From the NCBI GenBank assembly GCA_038501625.1, contig JAZAYU010000034.1:3189102-3253101 (forward strand): a stretch of DNA of 64,000 nt, read 5' to 3'. The DNA comes from Corbicula japonica (taxonomy: Eukaryota; Mollusca; Bivalvia; Venerida; Cyrenidae). Both the position numbers and the translations under genes were made by a program. The notes under the pieces were generated by a model. It did not search any database. It worked only from the letters and a program-made list of their open reading frames with translations, and was not told the DNA's origin. Shown one piece after another: positions 10,951 through 23,297 of this stretch (positions are counted from its first letter, which is position 1; the number at the start of each line of letters is the position of its first letter).

Positions 10951-12205
10951 ACAGCGATTGCGAAGCAGCAGACTTGGTGTAACAACACACGACAGAGATG
11001 TATAGCAGCAGACTGTGTGTAACAGCACACAACATAGATTGTATAGCAGCAAACTCTGTGTAACAGCACACAACAGAGATTGTATAGCAGCAGACTCGGT
11101 GTAACACCACAAAACAGCGATTGTATAGCAGCAGACTCGGTGTAACACCACACAACATAGATTGTATAGCAGCAGACTCGGTGTAACACCACACAACAGC
11201 GATTGTATAGCAACAGACTCGGTGTAACAACACACAACAGAGATGTATAGCAGCAGACTGTGTGTAAGAGCACACAACATAGATTGTATAGAAGCAGACT
11301 CGGTATAACAATACAAACAAAGATGTATTGCAGCAGACTGTGTGTAACAGCGTACAACATAGATTGTATAGCAGCAGACTCGTTAAAAAAACACAAACAG
11401 AGATGTAAAGAAGCAGACTGTGTGTAACAGCACACAACAGAGATTGTATAGCAGCAGACTCTGTGTAACACCACACACCAGCGATTGTATAGCAGCAGAC
11501 TCGGTGTAACAGCACACAACAGAGATTGTATAGCAGCAGACTCAGTGTAACACCACACAACAGCGATTGCATAGCAGCCGATTCAGTGTAACAACACACA
11601 ACAGCGATTGTATAGCAGCAGACTCGGTATAACAACACACAACAGCGATTGTATAGCAGCAGACTTTGTGTAACAGAACACAACATAGATTGTATAGCAG
11701 CAGACTGTGTGAAACAGCACACAACATAGATTGTATAGCAGCAGACTCGTTGTAACAGCACACAACATAGATTGTATAGCAGCAGACTCGTTGTTACAGC
11801 ACACAACAGCGATTGTATAGCAGCAGACTAAGTGTAACAGCACACATCAGCGATTGTATAGCAGCGAACTCAGTGTAACAGCACACAACAGCGATTGTAT
11901 AGCAGCGAACTCAGTGTAACAACACAAAAGAGATTTTATAGAAGCAGACTGTGTGTAACAACACACAACCGAGATCGTATAGCAGCAGACTCGTTGTTAC
12001 AGACCACAACAGAGACCGTATAACAGCAGACTCAGTGTAACAGCACACAACAGAGATTGTATAGCAGCAGAATCAGTTTCACAGCACACAACAGAGATTG
12101 TATAGCAGCAGACTCAGTGTAACAGCACACGACAGAGATTGTATAGCAAAGACTCTGTGTAACAGCGCACACCAGAGATTGTATAACAGCAGACACGGTG
12201 TGACT

Positions 12206-13860
12206 AATTGGTTAAATAACGGAAGAAAAGAAAGAAAGGATAGTCAATGGGGAAGTTGCACGAGCTTATCTTCTTCGTAAACCAAAACTCAACGGCATCG
12301 TCTATAAGTTAAAAAAACGATAACAACAGTTTAAACTCATTTAAAACAAATGTATGACATGAATTGATATGGTTTATTTATTAGCTTGGTATTTTTAAAT
12401 AAAATGTTACTTCTTGTTTGGAAACTGGTCTATGCTATATTAGGTACATATAAGTGATAAATGATCCCGTGGATAATATATTTGTTCTTGGCAATTAATT
12501 TTTCTCAGATCGACCGATCGTTAATTTGGACACCACGAAACCCGAGAGGGCGTGATCGTTCGTAAAATGATATCGGAACTTAATAAACGAAGACGTTTAA
12601 TGTTAAATATTGAACTTAATTTATTGTCTAATTTGCATAATACATGTAATTGATAGTATTGACTATAACCATTATCATAAATGGATTTCTTAATGTCCAA
12701 TGTATAGACCAACACCTATGTCCTAGCTATTCGGACATTCGCAAATGTTGATTTTTTACGAAAATAGATTAGATTCTCAACAAGATTTTTATTTCAAATC
12801 CCGATAAACATTCCTCATAGCTTCTACCATTCTGTATTTTCAACAACAAAAAATCGGGGAAACAACTAAACCAACAAAACGTATTCATATAAAACGTCAA
12901 CTGGAATAAAACAATTTGACTTATAATGAGGGGGCAGTAAACGGTTTTCTTGATATATCGCAAAACCGAAGAATCACAGCCGACACGACAAGTCCACTTG
13001 CTCCCTACTAGCACATACCTGAAACAGAAAGGGCACATGACTGACATCACAATGACATTCAGTTTATGAAAACAAAGCAAAATTATATTCAAAACATATC
13101 AGTTGAATTTTAAGCACCATTAACTTTCAAATTCTGGAAGCGAAAACTGGTCGGCCGACGAGGCAAAATTTCAAACATTCATCAGTTCACAGCTTTCTTA
13201 TTGCCAACAACCAAAATAAATGCTTGCCACTCACACATGGTAAAATCCCTACTGTTTCATTAAATCATACTCAAAGTATACCATAACCATCAAGATTTTG
13301 CACTACTCACACTTGTTTGTATGCCCCTTGAGAATTGCGAGTTAAACTGAAGGCAGAGCCAGAAATGTATTAGTTTCGCATTTCCAAGCATCCAAGCACC
13401 TGCCTCACACTGAAAGTGTCAAGGTCAAAAAGAGCATGTCAGGCAATTTTTGGGGATCCTAGCTACACATGCGAAACTGCAAATATAGCATCTAAAAATA
13501 TTTTAAAGTGCCATGAAGCTTACAGTTTGCCCACTTACCTCTTATCTTCAAATTTGACCGGGGCCAATTCGCATCTACGGCTACAAACTACTGCCTCCTG
13601 AGCATTGTTCACGTGCTATGTCCAAAACCACGAAACAAGGTAGTGGGGCAGTCGAAGCTGCTCTTTGAAATTGAGATTTGGTTAAACATGAAGAAAGAAA
13701 CTCCTTGTGTGTTAGGGATTTGTCGCAGTAGTTGAGGCCATGGAGGCGTTTCAATACAAATATGCATTGTAACCGAAGCTGAGAAGGTCGCCAAACAAGG
13801 CAATATGGATGAGGTCGTTCTAGAAGAAGCATGACCTACACAGGACGCTGCTCAGATGTA
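12206..13860. other. Non-genic stretch
   Basis: No exon with supportable splice sites or family resemblance is seen. The longest frame (107 codons on the - strand, 12769-13092) has no recognised domain. It is somewhat richer in GC than the introns further right. Confidence 0.5.
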
Positions 13861-14830
13861 GGACAATGTGTCGGTAGTGCTGTTCAATAATGAAACTATA
13901 GCCGAGTCGGAACATGTTGCTCAATGGTGCTGTTCAAAAATAACATACAGTACGTTTATGGTGATAAATGTTGACGTGACGTCCAAAATTAAGATACGGT
14001 ATGGCAAAGACAACGCATGTTGCCTCATTCAGCCATTTAAGAATAACATACAGTTTGGCAAAGGCTAATGATGTAGCCGCTATTGGTCAAGGATGAAGAG
14101 TATGTTCAAGAGTAACATAATATAGTATGGCGAAGTCGTAAGATGTATACCAATCGAACAAGTTGGCAGTGCAGTTAAAAACAAACAAACAGTATGGTTA
14201 AGGGGGTGGATGTATCCCCATCCGACTTTGATGATGCCTTTCAAGAATAACAAAACGTATGGAAAAAGCTGAAGATGTTATCCCATAGGGCAAAGTTGAT
14301 TTTGCCATTCAAGAATAATATAATCGGTGAATGATATTACCTCAACCGACAAGTCTGACAAGGGAAGATTTACATTGTCGATCTAGAATAACATACAGTT
14401 TGACCAAAGCGGCACCGGTCGCAGTCCAAGGCCTCCTCACAAAAAGGGTTGATGGCGCCGGTCAAAAAGGACACGAAATATTGTCATTCCATATCTGAGG
14501 ATGAAGCCCTATTAGGCAGGTTTGAAAAATTATGCCTACGAAAAAAAGAGGCTACACCACAGATGACGTTAAAAATATAGAGGAGTCTCTCACGGGTCAA
14601 TGCTGATATTCGTTCTTATAGTACAGACAGTATGACCATGTCAAGGCTACGATGCAGTCCCACAGAGCACACTTTAGGTGAATGGTGGTGTTCTAGAAGG
14701 GCCGGCAGTATGGCCAAGGTAGAGGACAACCGCCCCACGGTGCAAGGTTATGCAAGGTTAACGATGCAGTTCATAAAGGACCCACAGTATAACCAAAGCA
14801 AAGGCTGTCGTACAAACTTTAAGGTTACAT
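13861..14830. repeat. Degenerate minisatellite, 58-84 bp spacing
   Basis: A phrase like AAGAATAACATACAGTATGG followed by CAAAGGC or CAAGGC recurs in mutated form near 13941, 14042, 14112, 14190, 14248, 14312, 14386, 14620, 14704 and 14782. Unit lengths vary and identity is low, so this looks like an old array. The short frames across it (66-68 codons) are not convincing genes. Confidence 0.5.
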
Positions 14831-16319
14831 CTTCCTAAGACATGCAGGATTCGCAGGGCGGAGGAAGACGTCCAACAGAGTAAAGTTCGTATGGCAGCTC
14901 TACAAAGTTACTTCTTCAGCTGATGATGAATATATTTACAACAGAGGACGCCGTTTGAAGGAACAAGTAGTTTATACTAAATCATGGGATACATCTGATG
15001 CAATCACGAAAGCGTTGGGATGCTCTGTATATTGTTCGTTTTGCTTACCTCTTTGTCGGCACGGTGATTGCAGGGGTTTAGGAGCTTATGTATGTTTATA
15101 GGGAACTCTTGTAAAAGAACCTAGAACTTGTACTTGTTTGTTCATGAGAACCTTTTGGGGCAAGTGTGAGGTTGGTGCACCCTGGAACCTTATTTAAATC
15201 CCATTGGCAAATTGTTTTGTACTGACAGTTCAAAATGGTTCTCATTTTCGTTATTTGTTTGTGTTGTCTATTTTGAATTCGGTCATTTTATTATTAAACA
15301 TGCTCTCGTTTCCTCTCTACTTTTGGGCTGTGAGGGGAGGCGGTTTTCTGAAAGTGGCCATTCCTATTGTACTTATTTAACTTGTTCTGCCTCCATGAAC
15401 CCGTAAGTCGACAAAACGATTCCTCATATGAATTGGATATTCGTTGAATTTATTTTTCTCTTTCTGTTGGAGTTTGACCTGCTATATATGATACGTCAAA
15501 GAATGATTTAACCGATTGTGTATTTATTTTGATATCGCATTATTGCGTCTGTGATTCGATTTCAATAAAAGTTTTAACAATGAGTTTTCTTTGATATGGC
15601 ATAAATCAGTTCCAAACCTGAAAATACACTTTTTAAAATAGGCAATAAATTTTTCAAATTATTTATCAAAACTTGGTGAATTACTAGCAACAATAATTTA
15701 TTACCCAAGTACTTCTAAGTTCCTTTGATATTATGCAACTTTAATCCTTATTTTATGGCCGTATTTATAAAAATTCTCATGCCTTATAAAATATAAATGG
15801 AACAAAACGAGTTTTAACAAATATAATTTATCAAATCTATAAAGTTTTATTTCTGCATTAAAATCTTGATTGAAAAATTGGCCACTTAACTATACAGATA
15901 TGTAAATAAGTTATTCTTATGAAAAGTAAATATTTTATAGTCAACGTTTGAAATGGCACAAGTTATAAATTGGCGAAGTCGGCAATAACTCAAAGTAACA
16001 TTCAATATATACGAATTAATAACGTCATTTATATTCACGATAATTGCTAATCAAACAAAGTCGTCACAAAAACAAGACCGACTGCTTCTTTAATGATTTC
16101 AATTGAATTGCCCCTTCTTCAAAATCTGACATTCTGTTCTTCTGTTTGTACTTGTTTATATAGTACACTAAACAAAACTGCTATGAACATAGTCGATTCC
16201 ACGAGTAGATGCTTAAGATACATTTGCGACACATTTTTGCTTAGCTGCAGACGTCAGTTATGTCATAAGTTGTTGTAAAACAAATCTTGAAATATAATTT
16301 CCAAAGGATAAAATCAAGG
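14831..16319. other. Non-genic stretch
   Basis: No supportable coding region. A TATA-like TTATTTAAATCCC near 15190 and an AATAAA at about 15564 give 15.1-15.6 kb a vaguely LTR-like or transcript-end look. I found no flanking repeat or retroelement domain. Confidence 0.45.
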
Positions 16320-16735
16320 GTTTTTGTGTGGCCTGCGATAGCAGGTAGATACATAGGGATCCTATAGTCTGGCGTCGTCGTCGGCGGCGGCGTAGTCGTC
16401 CGGTAGTCTCCCAACCTTTTCATGAAACATAAAGTTGCCTATAGCTTTAAAAGTACTTTTCCTATTCACCTGAACTTCGAATATATCGTCTGCAGGAACA
16501 AAGCTGTCGGTGACAACAAGAATGATAACTCCTGTTTCACATTTTTTTAGTTATGCCCCGTTCAAATTTAACTTTAGCATGAAACATAATGTTGTCTATA
16601 TATTTTCAAAATATTCATATTCACTTAATACTTGGAATAGTATCATCTGCATGAACAAAGCCATCAGTGACAATAAAAATAATGACTCGTGTTTCGCTAT
16701 TTTTGAGTAATGTCCCTTTAAAAAATTGATGCAAT
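16320..16735 (-). repeat. Dispersed-repeat relic with GTC/GGC tract and a 158-bp duplication
   Basis: A GC-rich tract (GTCGTCGTCGGCGGCGGCG, near 16375) sits beside ATAGGGATCCTATAGTCTGG. A unit of about 158 bp follows twice, each starting CATGAAACATAA: about 16419-16575 and 16577-16735. The copies share the AACAAAGC-TC-GTGACAA block and the TTTTTTAGTTATGCCCC / TTTTGAGTAATGTCCC ends. On the - strand this resembles a widespread molluscan repeat motif I recall loosely. The assignment is from memory and tentative; the duplication is visible. Confidence 0.6.
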
Positions 16736-17413
16736 TTTAGAAAACCAAATTCTAGTCTATATATACGATGACTGCCTTTCGTAATAGGCAGACATTGATA
16801 ATATTTCAGTATGTAAAATGGGTCTGTGCTTGGGTCTTGGAAAGCCTTTGCTCTCAATAATATACATGTCCAGGATGGAAGAAAATGGCAACCATAAAAA
16901 AAATTCGAAACCACCGAGAAATTTTTCTATATTTATTAATACATATATTGTTGGCGATTTTGTTTTAAATTTTAAATGTATACATATTAGTACCAATCTG
17001 ATTAAAATCATCTCCTGAAACCCGGTACGCAATCATTTTGTTATATCTGACTTCAGTGAGATTTTCAATCAAAGAACACTCCCTTCCGTAACCGTTGCTT
17101 CAAGCATTGAAAGCCAACACTCTGACGTTCAACTTGTGCACAAGTTTCAATGGAATTTGAATGGCATTCTTAAACATAAATGATATGTTTCATGTTCCTT
17201 AGTGTTTAATTATCTTGTTTTGTTAGAGAGCGTTGCCTATAAATTTAAAATCTGGTTAGAATTTATATTGACAGTCGCACATATTTCGTACAGTTACACG
17301 TGTCCTCTCCCAAATATATGTCTGTTTAAACATACAATTATTTCCAAGAACCTTTATTTATTTTACAGAAAGTAAGACAAACAACTTAGATATATGTAAA
17401 TTGGAATTTTTGT
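16736..17413. other. Non-genic stretch
   Basis: Overlapping frames of 66-97 codons lie on both strands near 16620-17030 without domain resemblance. I treat them as chance frames; no other element is seen. Confidence 0.5.
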
Positions 17414-17549
17414 GAAGGAGCTGAAACTGGTAAGCAGTCTTCAGCCTCAAGCATCCTTTTGGTCGAAATTGAACCCAGTCTCCAAAACTGACCATTTAAA
17501 AGCCAAAGTTTTGAGGATGGTCTCTGGTATCAGTTTTGTAATCTTGGGA
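17414..17549. mobile_element. Family P palindromic element, strongly decayed
   Basis: Remnants keep family order: GAGCTGAAACTGG, CCTCAAGCATC, and a right end TCAGTTTTGTAATCTTGGG. The palindrome is no longer continuous. Confidence 0.6.
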
Positions 17550-17654
17550 AAACAGTACTAGTAGTTTAAGCCGAATGGGAATATTTAATGTATTGAAAAT
17601 ATATAATGTATTTTCCCTGGAAAATATAAGGAAAATATAACAGTACTAAAATTG

Positions 17655-17702
17655 TCTTCATTTCAGCCTATCAGATGCATCAGATTTTAGACTGGTTTGG
17701 AG
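17655..17702. mobile_element. Family P right-arm fragment
   Basis: CATTTCAGCCTATCAGATGC followed by ATCAGATTTTAGACTGGTTT matches only the right arm. It directly abuts the 40-bp array. Confidence 0.65.
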
Positions 17703-17703
17703 A

Positions 17704-19265
17704 TGACACCTGCTGTACACACCACTCAAGAACAAAGAGCTGACACCTCCTGCTGGACACAGCACTCAAGAACGAAGAACTGACACCTCCTGCTGAACAC
17801 AGCACTCAATAACGAAGAACTGACACCTCCTGCTGAACACAGCACTCAAGAACGAAGAACTGATACCTCTTGCTGTACACACCACTCAAGAACGAAAAGC
17901 TTACTCCTCTTGCTGTACACAGCACTCAAGAACGAAAAGCTTACTCCTCTTGCTGTACACACCACTCAAGATCGAAAAGCTTACACCTCTTGCTGTACAC
18001 ACCACTCAAGAACGAAAAGCTTACACCTCTTGCTGTACACTCCACTCAAGAACGAAAAGCTTACACCTCTTGCTGTACACACCAATCAAGAACGAAAAGC
18101 TTACACCTCTTGCTGTACACAGCACTCAAGAACGAAAAGCTTACACCTCTTGCTGTACACACCACTCAAGAACGAAAAGCTTACACCTCTTGCTGTACAC
18201 ACCACTCAAGAACGAAAAGCTTACACCTCTTGCTGTACACACCACTCAAGAACGAAAAGCTTACACCTCTTGCTAGACACAGCACTCAAGATCGAAAAGC
18301 TTACACCTCTTGCTGTACACACCAATCAAGAACGAAAAGCTTACACCTCTTGCTGTACACACCAATCATGAACGAAAAGCTTACACCTCTTGCTGGACAC
18401 ACCAATCAAGAAGGAAAAGCTTATACCTCTTGCTGTACACACCAATCAAGAAGGAAAAGCTTATACCTCTTGCTGTACACACCAATCAAGAAGGAAAAGC
18501 TTACACCTCTTGCTGTACACACCAATCACGAAGGAAAAGCTTATACCTCTTGCTGTAAACACCACTCAAGAACGAAAAGCTTACACCTCTTGCTGTACAC
18601 ACCAATCAAGAAGGAAAAGCTTATACCTCTTGCTGTACACACCAATCAAGAACGAAAAGCTTACACCTCTTGCTGGACACAGCACTCAAGAACGAAAAGC
18701 TTACACCTCTTGCTGTACACACCAATCAAGAACGAAAAGCTTACACCTCTTGCTGGACACAGCACTCAAGAACGAAAAGCTTACACCTCTTGCTGTACAC
18801 ACCAATCAAGAAGGAAAAGCTTATACCTCTTGCTGTAAACACCACTCAATAACGAAAAGCTTATACCTCTTGCTGTACACATCACTCAAGATCTAAGAAC
18901 TGACACATCCTGCTGTACACATCTCTCGCGAACGAAGAACTGACACATCTTGTTGTACACACCACGTAACAGTGAAAAACTGACACCTGCTGCTGTACAC
19001 ATCACGCATGAAACAATAACTGACATGTCCTGCTGGACACACCACTCAAGATTTAAGAACTGACAAATCCTGCTGTACACACCACTCAACATCGAAGAGC
19101 TGACACCTCTTCTGTACACATCACTCAAGAACTAAAGGTTACACCTCTTGCTGGAAACATCACTCAAAAACGAAGAACTGAAAACTTCTGATGGACACAT
19201 CACTCAAGAACGAAGAGCTGACACCTCCTGCTGTACACACCACTCAAGATCGAAAAACTGACACC
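17704..19265. repeat. 40-bp minisatellite, about 39 units
   Basis: The unit contains ACACCTCTTGCTGTACACAC and CACTCAAGAACGAAAAGCTT, with an AAGCTT (HindIII) site per unit in the centre. Variants are AATCAAGAAGG, TGCTGGACAC and TGCTGTAAAC; the last recurs 280 bp (seven units) apart at 18551 and 18831. Left and right margins carry an older form (GAAGAACTGACACCTCC), and decayed traces continue to about 19640. The unit has no + strand stop in any frame, so three overlapping frames run through it, one of 322 codons. They lack any non-repeat start or end and are not credible genes. Confidence 0.95.
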
Positions 19266-20863
19266 TGTTGGGGACGCCCCTAAGATCGAAGAACTGATAC
19301 CTTCTAAAGGACACACGTTTCTTTATCAAAGAACCGACATCTTCTGTGGAAAACAACCCCTAAAGATCGAAGAACTGTTACCTTCTGCTAGACACACCTT
19401 TTTTTAAATAATGTAACTGACACATGCAGCTGTTTTACAAACCCCTCAAGATCGAATAACTGACTCCTTATGATATATAATCCTCCAAAGAACTGATATT
19501 GAATCTGACAATGAGTCATTCCCCTTCCAGGTTAAAACACATGTAACTGACTTCTTCTGCTTGAGAACAATGACCGACTCCTCCTGTCGGAAAAAAAACT
19601 CAAGACCAAAAATGTCTGACCAACTGCCGGACAAACCGTTCGATCTCTTTTAGCACATGCTGCTGGACAAACTCGTAGTATCGCTTTAGGGAGGGTGGAA
19701 GCCAGTTGAAATGGGGAGCATACTTCCCAGAATATCCTCAAATTCTAGGACGTAAAACCGTGTAATTTCAGATCTTTTCCTGAAGCGATTCTAATGACTT
19801 GAAGAGGCATAAAAAGTTTCCGTTTTCACATGTGTTGGATAGACGAGTTTTACTTTTAGATACGGATCGCGCCTCTCTGAATCCGACTTTGGAACTATCG
19901 AAAAAAAAGATACTTAGAATAAATAATGAACAACAAAGAACTCGTACTTTAACTATGTGAATCAAAATTGTTCATAGTGACCGTTTATGGAAGTACAGCA
20001 GAAAAGAGGACCGTACACAGATGGTACAAACACTGAAATTGGACAGAATTGCACCAGATACATCAATTTCGATAAATATAATGAACTGAAAATAAAATCC
20101 TACACGTATGGTGGTGCATGCACGAAAAGAAAGAAACGTAGAAGATGTGCAAAAGTAAGGTCCCAATTTCACGAAAATCTTTTGCTCAATATATGCATGT
20201 ATTTTCAACTTAACACGCATTTTAATTCCGAGTTCAAGTTGGTTATCAGAATATTTTATAAAAATGATATAAAATAATCCCTTTGTCATGGATATATGTT
20301 TAATACCACAACGTATCGCTGAAAGTTTCTATAATACATGTATGAGTTCAAACTGATATATCTACTTAAACATTTCGCTGTTGTTTTTGTTGTTGTTGAA
20401 GTTTGGAATCAGAAAATATATAGAACAAATTTTGAAAAGTGCACTTTGAAAAAAAGTCAAAATATTTTTATCACTCAAAATGTAAATCTTTCAAATATGC
20501 TATACTTAGCAAGAAGTTTCAAAATAAATTGTATCAATTCGAGTAAAGTTTAAAAGCCAACTTCCACTTAATATTGTTCGTAATGTTTGGGCCGGGTCCA
20601 TATAAAGCTGCATTTTAAACTCTGCAGACAGACTTATAATACTGAAGCAAAAGCTTTCACGATACAATGAATTTTTTTTACAAAGATTACACATTAGATC
20701 TAGTTTTTGTTTAAAATTCCATTTTTAGAATTAGCTGGTAATATAATTATCATGTTTTGAAAATAATAAAAATAAAACCCAACAAGTGGAACTTAAATCA
20801 TCCATGAAATATATATCAGAATGAACAGAAGTATTTCAGCAATATTAAGTACTGGGCCCATGG
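19266..20863. other. Array decay zone then non-genic AT-rich sequence
   Basis: Fading 40-bp-like phrases (GATCGAAGAACTGA) persist to about 19640. The remainder has only short frames; overlapping frames on both strands at 19972-20289 have no recognisable domain. Confidence 0.5.
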
Positions 20864-20970
20864 GGCCCAATATTATGAAACTGAGATAAGAGACCAGTCG
20901 CCATTTCGGCCATTCAGAAGCTTGAGATTTTAGACTGGTCTTCAGTTTAGTTTTATGATCTTGGACCCTG
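20864..20970. mobile_element. Family P palindromic element, shortened
   Basis: It has GGGCCCAATATTATGAAACT at the left and AGTTTTATGATCTTGGACCC at the right. The left arm is missing its central part, so only the right arm carries GAAGCTTGAGATTTTAGACT. Confidence 0.8.
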
Positions 20971-21819
20971 GTGTTAACATCTCTTTTCGAAAATGACTAT
21001 TCTATTTCTTCGGAAAAAACACACTCCTAGATTAATTTAGCTTGTCATGATATTCTAACCTAACCTTACAGACAATCTGTTTCAAACTAGAAACTATGTG
21101 CGCCATTAAACTTATATTGACTGCTAATTCGGTAGATAACTATTTTCAGAATAACTAATTCATAAAACACGACAAATTGAGTTCTGATACACAATTTTCA
21201 CACTTATTTTCAAAACCGGTGTGGTCATTTGCTTTGTTTGTGACCAGTTGATTCCATTTCATTATTAAACACCTGGACTTCATTTTAGAATTTATAGCCA
21301 TGCAACAGTATATTATATATGTCTTTTTAGAATAAATGTCACATTTTATTGCACGTCCCGCGGTCTTTAAGAATACCCGCTTTAATGCAAACCGCCATAT
21401 AGATGTATCTTATGTTATAATTTTCATGTAGGTGTTATTTTTATTGTCTTCAAAGGCATGCTATTAAGCTGGTCAGTAATTTCTTTTGGTCATAACAAAT
21501 TAAATTTCGCGAAAATCGTTATCATTATCTAGTTTTCTCACATTGAGAAAATGGTATTGCATAATCTGGCCAACCGCCATCATTTTCTTTTCCTGTTATA
21601 AACGCTGACTTGTATCATTTCATCCTATTTAATAGGCCCTATAACATATCTGTCCACTGACCCGTACATTCCTACGGGATTTTGAAAATTTATGGACCTT
21701 TAATTTAAGCATTTCTATGCTGATTGTAGTGGAAAATGATAAAACTAGGAAAATTTTATCTTTGAATTTTGTTTCATCGAGGGTTTCTTTTTGTCCATAT
21801 ATAAAAAGTCATATATAAC
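20971..21819. other. Non-genic stretch
   Basis: AT-rich sequence with no supported feature. Confidence 0.5.
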
Positions 21820-22059
21820 GCTTTACTCCATAGATACACCTTTCATCACACGGGCGCCCTGTGTAGAACCAGTTCATTTGGCACATTTGTGGCGTTTGAT
21901 CTGGATCTACACTGTTCACTTCTTGGTCAGAAATCGCCTAAATCTTAAAGCGAACAGAGTAGATCCTGGTCAAATGGCATGAATGTGCCGGATTGCCGGC
22001 TGATCTGGATCTACACGGGTCGCCCATGGGATAAAAGCCATATGCATGGACTAAAGGGA
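21820..22059 (+). mobile_element. Family T foldback element, old copy
   Basis: It runs from CTTTACTCCATAGATACACC through a mutated left arm, the CTTGGTCAGAAATCGCCTAA linker and a right arm with GGCTGATCTGGATCTACAC, ending GACTAAAGGG. Terminal TTAA is lost. It lies about 1.2 kb upstream of the SALL start codon. Confidence 0.75.
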
Positions 22060-22949
22060 TAAGTGTGTTGAATATAAATGAGTGGAAAACATAAGCTCCA
22101 TATAAACTTCAGAACATATATTTTTATTAAAAATTATTCATATGGGAAAATAGCTCGGAAAAATGCATCACTAAATTAAGCCAATTAAACCAATTAAATC
22201 AATTCAGCGCATGAACAATATAACATTTCAGTAAATTTGATTGAAATTAACTAGGGATGGAACGGTTACGTTGGCATTTCATTTTCGGATGCGTAATCTC
22301 TTTTCACATGTATACAAAGTGACAATGTCTGTTTTATGAGATGAGCGAAATTTAATCAGCCATGTTTCAATTTTGCTTGTTTCCTCTCTAATTTTAAACG
22401 ACCAACCAACGGATAAAACCGGTGTCGCATTTCAAAAATTTTGACACAAAACAATAATTCCAATGTGTCTATTTTGTTTAAACGATATACGGTTACTTCA
22501 TCTCTACAAAAGAGAATTATATTTTCTTCGATTTTAGATTTAGATATTTGCACGTATTAACGAAAAATGTCATAAATTGTTTTTAATTATGACACTGAGT
22601 TACAACTCGCAGGTTACTCAATGAGCCGAAATGAGAAAAAGAGATAAAACCTTCTTTATCTTTAAAGAAATCAGAAGCTCACCATAGCAATATTTAATAT
22701 TTCTTTAAACTATATAAATTGTTAATCTGCCCTCAAAAACTCTGCCAGAAAATATATCTTAGTGTTAACTTTGCCTTCACGTTTATGTTTTACCACTACG
22801 CTTAACTTGATTTTCCTCCCTTGACTTATAACTTGTTTGATATTCATATATTCGATAAAGATAATTAAGTTTAAAGGCCTGGAGTATTAAGACACCTCTA
22901 AAATCCAATATAAAGGCCCTTGTTAAAGTTGTTACATAAGCTGGTCAGT
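22060..22949. other. Upstream sequence of the SALL gene
   Basis: No gene or repeat is seen. The 65-codon - strand frame at 22356-22553 has no recognisable domain. Confidence 0.5.
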
Positions 22950-23297
22950 CCGTTAACAACGCCGCATACCCTTAAATTCGCCCGCGGACCTTAATTGAAA
23001 ATAAGTGCGAAAATAACAATGTTTTATATTCAAGAATAAACAGCCGACTGATACATTTCTCTTTTCTCTCCAATATTTCATTTAGAGAGCCGACACGGCT
23101 ATTCACACGAATAATTGAAGCCCGGCATCAAAACCAATCAAAATGCGCGATACAATTTGATTATGATAATCGGACCGCGTTATTGATAATCATATTTCTG
23201 ACATGCGCAGTGAGACGTTATGTGAATAAATCAGAGAGAATATAGTTTGCGTTTGCTTATTATTGACAATTGTATAGATGTATTCAGCTTCTTGAAA
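22950..23297 (+). promoter_or_regulatory. SALL: Probable SALL promoter and 5' UTR
   Basis: CpG is far more frequent here (CGCCCGCGGACC, GCCGACACGGC, ATGCGCGATAC, GGACCGCG) than in the introns beyond 24 kb. There is a CCAATCAAAA box (about 23133), two GATAATC motifs (about 23164-23192) and CATGCGCAGTGAG (about 23203), which resembles half of an NRF-1 site. No TATA box is obvious. The transcription start is not determinable from sequence alone, and the function is inferred from position. Confidence 0.5.

Larger units (their letters stand above)
7700..12205. repeat. 41-bp satellite array, about 110 units
   Basis: The unit contains ACAGAGATTGTATAGCAGCA, GACTCGGTGTAA and CAGCACACA. Variants include CAGTG or CTGTG for CGGTG, CACCACAC for CAGCACAC, AGCGATTG for AGAGATTG, and a 39-bp form with AAACAGAGATGTAT. 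Between about 8600 and 8950 some units carry an extra stretch of about 10 bp. Because 41 is not a multiple of three, an open unit cycles through three frames. This yields long overlapping - strand frames (362, 340 and 431 codons) encoding leucine-, cysteine- and tyrosine-rich periodic peptides. Several frames are open over the same DNA, which marks them as artefacts of composition rather than genes. Confidence 0.95.

Noticed and set aside
10511..11806. 431-codon minus-strand open frame
   Set aside because: It lies entirely within the 41-bp array, overlaps other long frames in the same DNA and has no non-repeat start, domain or splice context.
15050..15570. LTR-like look: TATA-type box near 15190 and AATAAA near 15564
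   Set aside because: No paired LTR, primer-binding site, target duplication or retroelement domain was found.
17870..18838. 322-codon plus-strand open frame
   Set aside because: It is a product of stop-free 40-bp units; two other frames are open over the same stretch.
19972..20289. Overlapping frames of about 100 codons on both strands
   Set aside because: No domain, no splice signals, and mutual antisense overlap; probably chance in locally stop-poor DNA.
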